64,000 nucleotides of DNA, taken from Umbribacter vaginalis. GTDB taxonomy: Bacteria; Actinomycetota; Coriobacteriia; Coriobacteriales; Eggerthellaceae. The stretch spans positions 113,948 through 177,947 of the forward strand of contig KQ959676.1 in NCBI GenBank assembly GCA_001552935.1. The letters are read 5' to 3'. The notes under the pieces were generated by a model. That model made no database searches. It was not told the DNA's origin and saw nothing but the letters and a program-made list of their open reading frames with translations. Within the stretch, counting starts at the first letter, position 1. The number at the start of each line of letters is the position of its first letter. Positions 42,707 to 51,500 of the stretch are shown here, one piece after another. The translations under genes and the position numbers were made by a program.

Positions 42707-43777
42707 CTACGCCTTCGCCTTATTCAAGTTGCACGCTGCAATAACACACAGCACCACGATACCAACGATAATCATAACTTGACCAGCGAATGTTGTTCCT
42801 TGTCCGCTTGATGCCAAGCCAAAATTATGGGCAAATGCAGCGCCCACTAACAAACCAAAAAAGCTGATTCCTGCATCAGAATTGCCCGATCCTGCAAGCA
42901 CTAACTGACGCAAAGGACAGCCTCCCATAAGCGTTGCAGCCAATCCGACAACAAACAAGCCAAGCACGTTCCACAATGCTTGCGCATGAGCAATCGGCTG
43001 CGCGTCAAACGAAAGCTTAAAATGCCCGGTAATTAGGTTATACACAAGAATTCCTACAAAAATGAAAGCAATCACAATCAGGCGGCTTGCATCGCGCGTA
43101 ATGAACACATCGCGCAAACCGCCTGCAAAGCACAGGCGCGTACGCTGCGATACCGCACCAAAAATAAGCCCTCCGATAAGCGACGCAATCAGCGGAGCAT
43201 GGATGCTACCAGGCCCTTTTTGACTTATAGCAAACAGCGACGTGGTAAGCGACACCACAAGAAACACCGCCACAATAATCGGAATAATCATTCCTTCAAG
43301 CTTATGCGCACTGGGCGTTGCTTTCCCAAGACTAAAACCGTTTTTCAGGAACACAACGCCAAGCGCGATGCCTGCTGCAAAGCCTACAAGACCAACCCAT
43401 GCGTTCAAATCGCCAGCTCCCATGCGTAAAATCATACGCAGCGGGCAGCCTAAAAACACCAGCGCGCCTATCATCATGAAGAAACTCAACACAAAACGCG
43501 CTACGGGAGCCGAGCCGCCTTTTGGCTTGAATTCCTTACGAATAAGCGCCATGACAAACGCGCCCAGCACAATGCCAATAATTTCAGGACGCATATATTG
43601 AACAGGGGCTGCGCTGTGCAGCTTAAGCGCGCCGGCCGTATCGCGCATAAAACACGCAATGCACATCGCCATATTCGGCGGATTTCCCAGCGCCGCCAGC
43701 GCAATCACAACACCCGCCGCAAGAACGCCGCATAGTACCAGTACGGCGTATTCTTTATAAGAAGTTTGAGCATCCAT
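42707..43777 (-). CDS. yedE: YedE-type selenium-related membrane transporter
   Basis: From the ATG at 43777 (AAAGGA upstream) the product has 356 aa and about ten membrane helices. The segment 'GNPPNMAMCIACFMRDTAGAL' with two Cys, 'LGCPLRMILRMGAGD', 'RTRLCFAGGLRDV' and 'MGGCPLRQLVLAGSGNSD' match the YeeE/YedE family, selenium branch. It probably supplies selenium for selenocysteine, used here by the formate dehydrogenase about 12 kb away. The DUF3343 gene follows it; no YedF gene is in the window. Confidence 0.88.
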   Translation of the reverse strand: MDAQTSYKEYAVLVLCGVLAAGVVIALAALGNPPNMAMCIACFMRDTAGALKLHSAAPVQYMRPEIIGIVLGAFVMALIRKEFKPKGGSAPVARFVLSFFMMIGALVFLGCPLRMILRMGAGDLNAWVGLVGFAAGIALGVVFLKNGFSLGKATPSAHKLEGMIIPIIVAVFLVVSLTTSLFAISQKGPGSIHAPLIASLIGGLIFGAVSQRTRLCFAGGLRDVFITRDASRLIVIAFIFVGILVYNLITGHFKLSFDAQPIAHAQALWNVLGLFVVGLAATLMGGCPLRQLVLAGSGNSDAGISFFGLLVGAAFAHNFGLASSGQGTTFAGQVMIIVGIVVLCVIAACNLNKAKA

Positions 43778-44170
43778 ACGAAAATCCTTTGTCACACCAA
43801 GGTGCATACAAGCCGTGCTGCTGCGGACGCACAAGCGCGCCAGCATACCCGTTGTACGCACACGACGCAAAAATGCAGAACGAAGAATCGGCACATCGTG
43901 CAGAAAACGCGAACCAATCCGCGCAGAAAGCACACAATGTACGCTTTGCAGAATGTCCAGAATGCAGTACGTAAATACAGTACGTAAAATGCAGAAAACG
44001 CAGCAAGAACTGCGCAAACAAGCCACGCAAACAGCGTGCGTAAAAAGAAAACCTTACACGGCTTCTTGAATCATATGCAGAAAACAGGCACTTCTTATGC
44101 AGAAAATGAAGTACCTGTTTCATTGTAAGTAATTATCGAGAAATTGCAATGTGCGCGTAACCGCAGCGTT
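43778..44170. other. Intergenic region rich in GCAGAA words, with trpS terminator
   Basis: No gene is supported in these 393 bp, although several frames are open. The hexamer GCAGAA recurs about seven times between 43876 and 44105, partly as TGCAGAAAA. At 44084-44118 an ACAGGcACTTC/GAAGTaCCTGT hairpin with a following T-run on the minus strand terminates trpS. Confidence 0.6.
44084..44118 (-). terminator. Terminator after trpS
   Basis: ACAGGTACTTC and GAAGTGCCTGT (minus strand) form an 11-position stem with one mismatch, followed by TTTTC. Confidence 0.75.
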
Positions 44171-45307
44171 TTAGCGCTTGTACACCATGTGCATCGCTTC
44201 GCACACTTCTTCAAGCGTTTCTTGAGCCAGCGCGCGCATGGTGGCATTGCCGTCATGCAGCACATCGAACACGTAGTCACGCTGCTGCGCAATCTGGGCA
44301 CGGCGCTGTCGATACGGCTCCAAAAAGCTGTTCACACACTGCGTAACGTATGCTTTCAGCGCGCCTGATCCACCGTTGCCAATTTCTTGCGCAATGTCAA
44401 CTTCGCTTCTGCCGCTACACAGCGCCGCCGTGGTAAGAAGTGCTGAAACACCAGGTCGATTATCCTTATCGAAAGTAATAAAACGCTCCGAGTCGGTTTT
44501 TGTTTTCTTTATCAGCTTCGCCGTTTCTTCCGCACTTGCACCTAACGAAATTGCATTGCCGTAACTTTTCGACATTTTGCGCCCATCAAGGCCAGGAATT
44601 TCAATCGCGTCCGACAAAACACCCTCGGGTTCAGGGAAAACACGCGCATATCGCTCGTTAAAGCGGCGCGCAATGGTACGCGTAAGCTCAATGTGCGGCA
44701 GCTGATCTTTCCCAACAGGCACAATATTGCCCTTGCAGAACAAAATGTCACACGCTTGATGCACAGGATACGTAAGAAGTAAGCCGGTAAGCGCGTGACC
44801 CGATGCTTCCATCTCAGCTTTTACCGTTGGATTACGCTGCAACTCGGCTTCTGACACCAACGACAAAAACGGCAGCATAAGCTGGTTGGCTTCAGGAATG
44901 GAGGAATGCGTGAAAATAGGCGTTTTACGAGGGTCAATGCCTGAGGCAAGATAATCAAGTACCATGTTATAAACATTATCTTGAATGTGCTCGGTGGTAT
45001 CGCGGTCGGTAATCACCTGATAATCAGCAATAAGCACGTAGGTTTTCACGCCCTGATTTTGCATCGCAACCCTGTTAAGAATGCTTCCAAAATAATGCCC
45101 CAAATGCAAACGCCCTGTTGGCCTATCACCCGTAAGCATCGTGTATTTTTCAGGATGAACAGGCAAATCGGCGCGAATAGCATCCGAGCGGCGCTTGCTT
45201 GCGTTAAAGGTGTCGCTTACCGCAGCGCTAATGGCAGCGCTTGCAGTGGTGGTAGCGCCCGTTGTTCCCTGCGCCGATGCGTTTCTTGAATCGAATTGGC
45301 TGGTCAT
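44171..45307 (-). CDS. trpS: Tryptophan--tRNA ligase
   Basis: The start at 45307 (AAGGAGAAG upstream) gives 378 aa. Class I motifs are 'TGRLHLGHYFGS' (HIGH) and 'GRKMSKSYGNA' (KMSKS), and 'HSSIPEANQLMLPFLSL' and 'YPVHQACDILFCKGNIVPVGKDQLPHIELTR' lie in the Rossmann domain. An Ala/Thr-rich N-terminal extension of about 45 residues precedes the core. No T-box leader was seen. Confidence 0.96.
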   Translation of the reverse strand: MTSQFDSRNASAQGTTGATTTASAAISAAVSDTFNASKRRSDAIRADLPVHPEKYTMLTGDRPTGRLHLGHYFGSILNRVAMQNQGVKTYVLIADYQVITDRDTTEHIQDNVYNMVLDYLASGIDPRKTPIFTHSSIPEANQLMLPFLSLVSEAELQRNPTVKAEMEASGHALTGLLLTYPVHQACDILFCKGNIVPVGKDQLPHIELTRTIARRFNERYARVFPEPEGVLSDAIEIPGLDGRKMSKSYGNAISLGASAEETAKLIKKTKTDSERFITFDKDNRPGVSALLTTAALCSGRSEVDIAQEIGNGGSGALKAYVTQCVNSFLEPYRQRRAQIAQQRDYVFDVLHDGNATMRALAQETLEEVCEAMHMVYKR

Positions 45308-45419
45308 TGCTTCTCCTTGTAATGCGAAAAATCCCAAGCGCGCGCCCAGGCGTCACTTTGATGCACAATTTTTATGCACAGTATCATAGCGCATGCGTGC
45401 ACACTTTATAAGTTCATAC

Positions 45420-45448
45420 TTGATAATCATAAGAAGTGCTTGTAGAAT
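45420..45448 (+). promoter_or_regulatory. Promoter upstream of tRNA-Val
   Basis: TTGATA (45420-45425) and TAGAAT (45443-45448) are 17 bp apart, about 65 bp before the tRNA. Assignment is by position. Confidence 0.55.
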
Positions 45449-45512
45449 ACCACACAGCGCACGAATTGCAGCGCTCTTAACGTACAGATACACGTACGTA
45501 CGTAAACAACGT

Positions 45513-45587
45513 GGTCGCTTGGCTCAGCGGGAGAGCATCGCCTTCACACGGCGGGGGTCACAGGTTCAAATCCTGTAGCGACCACCA
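45513..45587 (+). tRNA. tRNA-Val (anticodon CAC)
   Basis: The 75-nt gene has acceptor GGTCGCT/AGCGACC, D stem GCTC/GAGC, anticodon stem TCGCC/GGCGG with one mismatch-tolerant end, loop TTCACAC (CAC), T arm ACAGG-TTCAAAT-CCTGT and encoded CCA. Confidence 0.96.
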
Positions 45588-46066
45588 TTTTTTCTTACAC
45601 CTCACCCTTTGCATAAGTCTTTCTTTGTGCGGAACGTACCTGGTCACGCGTGTATCTTTGCGCAGAACGTACCTGGTAACGTGCGCGCTTTCCTGTGTGC
45701 GCCGAGGCAAAACGTTGCAACGAGCGCGTAATCCTTTGCAGTCAACACCCCTGCTTGAACGCACGTGGCGCGCACGCAGCACTCGCACTTCCGCCCCTGC
45801 CTGCTCACGTTCCCCATCACACAACTCCCCTTCTCATGCGCGTTCGATCTTATGCCGCGCCCCTGCTCGTTCGCGTTCCCCACCCCACAAAGCACGACAC
45901 CGTTTCGTTGCAAACTTTTAAGGAAAAAATAAGCACCGTGCTTTAATCTATGCACATTGTTTAGCACTACGAAGCAATTGAAGCTCCAGCACATTGTGCG
46001 TGCATAAACAGCAATATGGTATTCATTGAGGGCGCGCCCTCACGACCTGCACAAGGAGATAAACTT
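45588..46066. other. Intergenic region before the first surface protein
   Basis: Open frames exist in both directions but none has a ribosome site or recognisable product. A word of the type GCAGAACGTACCTGGT occurs twice (about 45638-45655 and 45659-45677). No clear promoter for the following gene was identified. Confidence 0.5.
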
Positions 46067-48010
46067 ATGCGAAACCGACACACTGTTGTGGCTGCGTTAA
46101 CAGGGCTTACCTTACTTATGCCAGCCGCTCATCTTACCAACGCTTATGCCGTCGATGATGCACAAGCAAACGATGCGCAAGGACAAAACGCTTCCACAAG
46201 CGCGAACAATGCACCTCAGGCAAACAAAGCAGGTGTAGCAGCTCCGCTTACACAAAGCGACGTTGATGATGCGCAAAAAACTGCACAAGAAAAGCAGCAA
46301 GTAGCGCAAGGTGCTAAGGAACAACTTGCCGCTAAACAGCAGCAAGTAACGCAAAAGCAAGCCGAGCTTGCAGATGCTCAACAAAAGCTTGAAGGGGCAA
46401 AAGAAGCTGAAGAGCAAGCAAAACGCGCGGAGGCAGAAAAATTCCAACAGCTTGAACAAGCAAAACAAGCAGAAAAAGAAGCTCAAGAAGCAGTTGATAC
46501 AAAAACAGAAGCTCACAAACAGCTTACAGAGCAAAGAACACGCCTTGTTGACGAGCAAAAAACTGCTCTGCAACAAGCACAAAAAGAAGTAGAAGAAGCG
46601 CAAAAGCAGCTTATCGCAAAAGAGCAAGAACAAACACAGGCAAAGGAAGCACTCACCGATCATACCAATAAAGTTTCTCGAACAAGAAACGATATAGCAG
46701 ACCTTAAAAATAAAGTAAGCCATGCGGCTAATGAGCTTCAAACTGAACAAGCTAAAAAAATGCAGTACAGCTTTGAAAAACAGCGTCTTGAGCGCAATGG
46801 ACAGGCGCAGCAAAATCAAGCACGCATCGCTGAATTAGACAAAAAAATTAAAGAAGCAAACCAAGCGATTACCCAAAAACAGCAAGTGTTTACTCAGCTT
46901 AATGATCAAAAAACAGAGGCTGAAGACACACTCAAAAACGAAGCAGCAACCAAACAACAGTTACAAGAAAAGATCAAAACAGCCGATCAAAATTATAATC
47001 AGGCAAACACACAACATACAACACTTACTGAAAAGCTAGAGACCACTAAGAAAGATCAGCAACAAGCACTTACCGCCCTTGATGGCTCCATTGCACAAGC
47101 AGCACAAGAGCTTGACGGTCTTAAGAAAACGCTTACCGAGAAAACAGGACTACAGGAAAAGGCGCAAGAGGCACACGAACAAGCTGTGAATAACAAAAAC
47201 AAGCTTGAGCAAGACCGAGAAGTACAAGAAAGGGCGCTTGCTCCCCTTCAAACTGCGGTTCAGGAAATGAGTAAAGAGCTTGAACAGAACAAGCAAGAAG
47301 TTCAAAAACTAGAAACTGAAGCGCAGCAAGCGCAACAGCACGCACAACAGGTTCAGCAAACGTACACCCAACAGCAAGCAGCTAACAATCAAGCACAAAA
47401 TAACGCACAGGGTAACGCACAAGCACAAAACCCTCAAACAGGAGCAGGAGCTGGCTCTACCACCACACCTTCACAACCACAGGGTGCTGGCAGTGCAGCT
47501 GGATCAGGAGCTGGAACAGGACAAAACGCACCTGGTGCAAATGCTGGAGCAGGTCAAACTACACCTGGTGCAAATGGGAATACTCCCGGTGCAAACCAAA
47601 ACACACCTGGTGCAACCCAAAATACTCCTCAGAACGGCAATACGCAGACAGGCGCAACTAACACCAAGCCATCAGCACCACAGCAGCCACAAGCTAACGC
47701 ACACGGCAACACAATGCATCAAACACAAAGTCTTTCAGCGGGTATTACTCCTCCAAGCGTCAGCGCAAATGGTGCTAACGCCATGCATGCAAACAACAAG
47801 CGCGATACCATGGCACTTGCTGCTCACACGCAAACAAACTACGCAAAAGATGCAGATGCTACAAGTAAGAACGCAAACGCTGCGATGCCTAAAACAGGCG
47901 ATTCAGCAGCCGTTACCTTAGCTCTTACGCTGTTTGCCGCTGGCGTTACTACCCTCGGTGCACGCAAACTGTATAGCCGCAAGGCATGCCACGCATCAAA
48001 ACGTCAATAA
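46067..48010 (+). CDS. Coiled-coil surface protein with MPKTG sorting signal
   Basis: From the ATG at 46067 (AAGGAGATAAACTT upstream) the product has 647 aa. A signal peptide (1-30, ending THAYAV-like 'TNAYA') is followed by a Gln/Lys/Glu/Ala-rich alpha-helical rod (about 60-450), then a Pro/Gly/Asn/Thr/Gln-rich wall-spanning region with 'NTPGANQNTPGAT' type repeats (about 460-560). It ends with MPKTGDS, a hydrophobic helix and a basic tail (SRKACHASKRQ). The sorting motif is LPXTG with Met in first place. It is probably a wall-anchored fibrillar adhesin. Confidence 0.9.
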   Translation: MRNRHTVVAALTGLTLLMPAAHLTNAYAVDDAQANDAQGQNASTSANNAPQANKAGVAAPLTQSDVDDAQKTAQEKQQVAQGAKEQLAAKQQQVTQKQAELADAQQKLEGAKEAEEQAKRAEAEKFQQLEQAKQAEKEAQEAVDTKTEAHKQLTEQRTRLVDEQKTALQQAQKEVEEAQKQLIAKEQEQTQAKEALTDHTNKVSRTRNDIADLKNKVSHAANELQTEQAKKMQYSFEKQRLERNGQAQQNQARIAELDKKIKEANQAITQKQQVFTQLNDQKTEAEDTLKNEAATKQQLQEKIKTADQNYNQANTQHTTLTEKLETTKKDQQQALTALDGSIAQAAQELDGLKKTLTEKTGLQEKAQEAHEQAVNNKNKLEQDREVQERALAPLQTAVQEMSKELEQNKQEVQKLETEAQQAQQHAQQVQQTYTQQQAANNQAQNNAQGNAQAQNPQTGAGAGSTTTPSQPQGAGSAAGSGAGTGQNAPGANAGAGQTTPGANGNTPGANQNTPGATQNTPQNGNTQTGATNTKPSAPQQPQANAHGNTMHQTQSLSAGITPPSVSANGANAMHANNKRDTMALAAHTQTNYAKDADATSKNANAAMPKTGDSAAVTLALTLFAAGVTTLGARKLYSRKACHASKRQ

Positions 48011-48149
48011 GTAAGAGCCATACGCCTGTAAAAATGCAACGTTATGAGTGTCGAGGTGCTACAAGTCGAGAGGTAAGAACCATACGCCTGCACAACACGC
48101 GCACGCAATAGCGCACCATAACCATTGAAAGCACATTACACGCACTACC

Positions 48150-48194
48150 ACACGCCACTATGCACGCAAGCGCGTAGTGGCGTGTTTATTGTTG
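48150..48194 (+). terminator. Terminator after the first surface protein gene
   Basis: ACACGCCACTA (48150-48160) and TAGTGGCGTGT (48175-48185) pair perfectly and are followed by TTATTGTTG. This is a strong rightward terminator about 140 bp after the stop. Confidence 0.88.
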
Positions 48195-48383
48195 CTGTTC
48201 GCAGTATAATACATGTGTTTAGAACGAGCTAAGCAACGTTCACCGATAAAAATTCACCATAATAGTATTCTCACAAAAAAATTATATAAAACACGCAAAA
48301 TGATTGTCTTTATAAAGCGCTACCATTATCTAAGGTGCTCATACGCATTTGACAAGGGTTAATTATATAAATCAATGAGCTTA

Positions 48384-48393
48384 CCCCCCCCCC
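48384..48393. repeat. C10 homopolymer upstream of the adhesin promoter
   Basis: Ten consecutive C stand in otherwise A/T-rich DNA, about 95 bp upstream of the -10 box. Such tracts slip readily. A change in length could alter promoter geometry and switch the adhesin gene. Confidence 0.9.
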
Positions 48394-48488
48394 GCATACT
48401 TTTGTCAATAGAATTTACAATATAAAGTTAAATTCGACTAATATTCTGAGAAATTTATAAACAGTATTAGCTAAATTATACAAATTCT

Positions 48489-48497
48489 TGGTATAAT
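48489..48497 (+). promoter_or_regulatory. Extended -10 promoter of the giant surface protein
   Basis: TGgTATAAT is a perfect extended -10 box. The -35 region is poor. CTTG-gtataat-CAAG makes the -10 box the centre of a palindrome, a likely operator. Confidence 0.7.
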
Positions 48498-48572
48498 CAA
48501 GGTGCATAGAACTATACCTTGCGGAGCAAAGGTCGAGATAACACAACAGTTTGTTTTGTGGAAAGGGTTGTC

Positions 48573-51500
48573 ATGACTAAGAAAAATTTTGGTAAACATG
48601 CTCGTAGCACGAGTGAACAAACAGCACACACGTTACGTACCGTAAGTATAGGAGCAGCGGGCGCTCTTGTTGGAGCATCGCTTGCTTTGGGCGTTTCACC
48701 AAGTGGAACTCCGCTTGCTCATGCCGAAACTACGCCTGCAACACCAGCACAAAGTCAAGCGCAAACACCAAGCACGCATGCTCCTCGCGTAAATAATGCG
48801 CCATCGACAGGCGTTGTAAAACAGTCTTCGACAGCTCAAAACAATCCTCTTACTGCTACACAAAACAATCCACGTACCGCCAGCACTGCTGGAAATGCTA
48901 CGCAAGGCACCGATCGCGCGGCAACACCTACGCCTCAAGGCAACGATCGCGCTGCAACACCTGCTGCGCCACAGCAAGCAAACAACGAAATTACGCTCTC
49001 GAAAGAAACAAAAGACACGCTTCCCAATATGTATGCATGGGGCTCTTCCGACAATACCTACATTGAAGGCGGACAAAAACAAGAAGTTAAATTTACCCTT
49101 AAGCCAGCCGATGGTGTTGCAGTTACCAAGGTTGCTATTTTCCCGAACGATAACATTGATATTAATGGTAGAAACGCAAAGGATTTTGTAGAGTACAGAT
49201 CAGACAACAAAGACGCGCATCAAGCCTATTCGGGTGAATACTCCCTTGTCACAAATGCCGACGGCTCTGCTGTTCTTACCATGAGCCCCATGTATAGAAA
49301 CAACAACATGGCCGCAGCAGGCTATGCTGCAAACCGCTGCATCTATGTGTATGGCATGAAAGACGGGCAGGAAGTTCTGCTGTACAAAACAAACATCGCC
49401 CGTGCAGCAACGCTTATTCCACCGAAAACAACAGGTTCGATTGTTTTAAGATACGATCAAAAGCTTGAAGAAAAAACTATTCGCGAAAAGCTTCAAAAGG
49501 CACTGGATGCTCCTACTGCAGGCAAGGATGGCAAATCGCTCCGTGATCAAATTGCAGATGCGAGCCAGGCTAAAGGCGTTGGCGTGCGTGACAAAGATAA
49601 TCAAAAGAAGCTTGATAATACACCCGATAACCCCGAGAAAAAGATTCTTGTTACCGATAACCAGGCCTATGATGTTAATCAAGTGAATTCCATTAACAAG
49701 GTAACGTCGAAGCCCGATGCAAAAGTAATCACCTATCAAACTGGTGTTGTAAAACTTAAAACCTACCTGGTATCCGACTTAGGCTACAAGTCTGACGTGC
49801 TGCCTCTTACCATTGCTCGCTATGACACGCGCATCGACAAGCCCACCGTCGAAGATCCAACCAATGTTTCGCAAGACGTTAAAACCGACATCATCAAAAA
49901 ACTTGCGGCGCTTAACCATGTTGCCCAAGACAAGGTAAGCATCAACGACAAAGGCGAAGTTACCATCAACTTCGAAGGCGTAGACGCACAAGACGCTCCC
50001 AAAATCGCCCTTCGCGACCTCGTTTTGAAAAAGCTCAAGGAAGGTGAGTTTGCTGTTCCTGCAAACGACAAAGCAGTCTTTGTTGCTAACCCACTTGGAT
50101 ATTCAAAAACTGAACTTGATCGAATTAAGACAGCTATTTTTGAAGCCAACAAAGACAATACAGAGCTTGGCCTTACCAGCAAAGATCAAATTACGCTTTC
50201 ATATCTGGAAGGCGATCTTACTGCAACTGGTGACTCTAATAAGGGAATCTCGAACGGTCAGGCGGAAAACAAGATTACCGTTAAGATTAAAACTGACAAG
50301 TCAGTTGCCGAGTTTACGTCTAATGTAAAAGAGAACAAGCTTACCAAGCTTCCAGATATCCGTAAGGATTACGACGTTTCGTGGACTAAGGCCAAAATTG
50401 ATGGTCGCGATACCGACGAGGGTATTTCTTGGAGTAATGATCAAAAAACCACTATCATCTACCGTTACGATCCAACTAAAGCAGAAAAGTTTGATACAAC
50501 AAAGATTCTTGGTTTGCTGAAGGCTACGCCAAAAGACAAGCAAGCTGGTTTGCGCGACCTTACAGGCGGCGAACAGCTTTCCTATGAAGGTACAGGGAAT
50601 AACGGGCGCAAGTCGCACATGCACTATGCGTTGCAAAATGGCGAGCCAACGGGCGAGCTTACGCTGGGCAATATGAGCGGCGCTTATTGGCAGGGAAATC
50701 AGGAAGTTTCTAATTCTGACGTAGACCTCGGTGATAATTTATCAGAAGCTGGTTCGTATTCATGGGATACAGAAGCTGGCTCGGTAAAGGTAGCCGGCAA
50801 AAAGGGCAAGATTTATAAGGCACGTTTGTTTGTTCAGCCGTATGCAATGACGTACTATAAGGATGTTTATCTGGAGCAAGGCCGCAATCCAGGCAATACA
50901 GCAAAAGCGATTAACATTATCTTTGTGCCGCAAACGAATCATAAGACAAAAGACCTTTCGGATTCGATTGGCGAGCACAAAACCGAAACTGTTGATGGCA
51001 AGGACGTTCCAACACAGTCGAAGTACTACAACGCGTCTGCTGATAAGAAAGAGGCGTATGAAAAGGCTCTTGATGCTGCAAAGACGCTGTATAACTCTGT
51101 AAAGGATACGGACGAGTCAAAGCTTACCGAAGAGCAGAAGGCACAAATCGATAACGCTACGATTAACCTTAATAAGGCGCGTAAAGAACTTGATGGTCCT
51201 GACACCAACAAGGACGGACTGAACACCTCGATTGAAGCTAATGGTAAGGCTGCTGAAGGCACTAACCCTGCGTCTGGTACGCAAGCAACGAACCAGTTCA
51301 AGAACGTAAGCGATCCTGACTTCAAGGATGCGAATGGTCAGCCTGATACCAAGAAGAATGAAGACGCAAAGAAGGCTAAGAAGGCTTACGATGACGCGCT
51401 CGCTGAAGCTAATAAGGTAAGCGCCGACAAGAACGCCACGCAAAAGGCTGTTGACGACGCGAAGGCGAAACTCGATGCCGCACGCAACAAGCTGAACGAA

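Larger units (their letters stand above)
48195..48572. other. Long A/T-rich leader region of the giant surface protein gene
   Basis: This region of about 380 bp is markedly A/T-rich. It contains the C10 tract (48384-48393), an extended -10 promoter (48489-48497) and a leader hairpin, CAAGGT/ACCTTG at about 48499-48522. No gene is seen. Confidence 0.65.

Noticed and set aside
45558-45994. Genes between tRNA-Val and the first surface protein
   Set aside because: Frames in both directions overlap one another and the tRNA; none has a ribosome site or protein-like composition.
46112-46819. 235-codon minus-strand frame inside the first surface protein gene
   Set aside because: A Leu/Phe/Cys-rich shadow of Gln/Lys/Glu codons on the other strand; no plausible protein.
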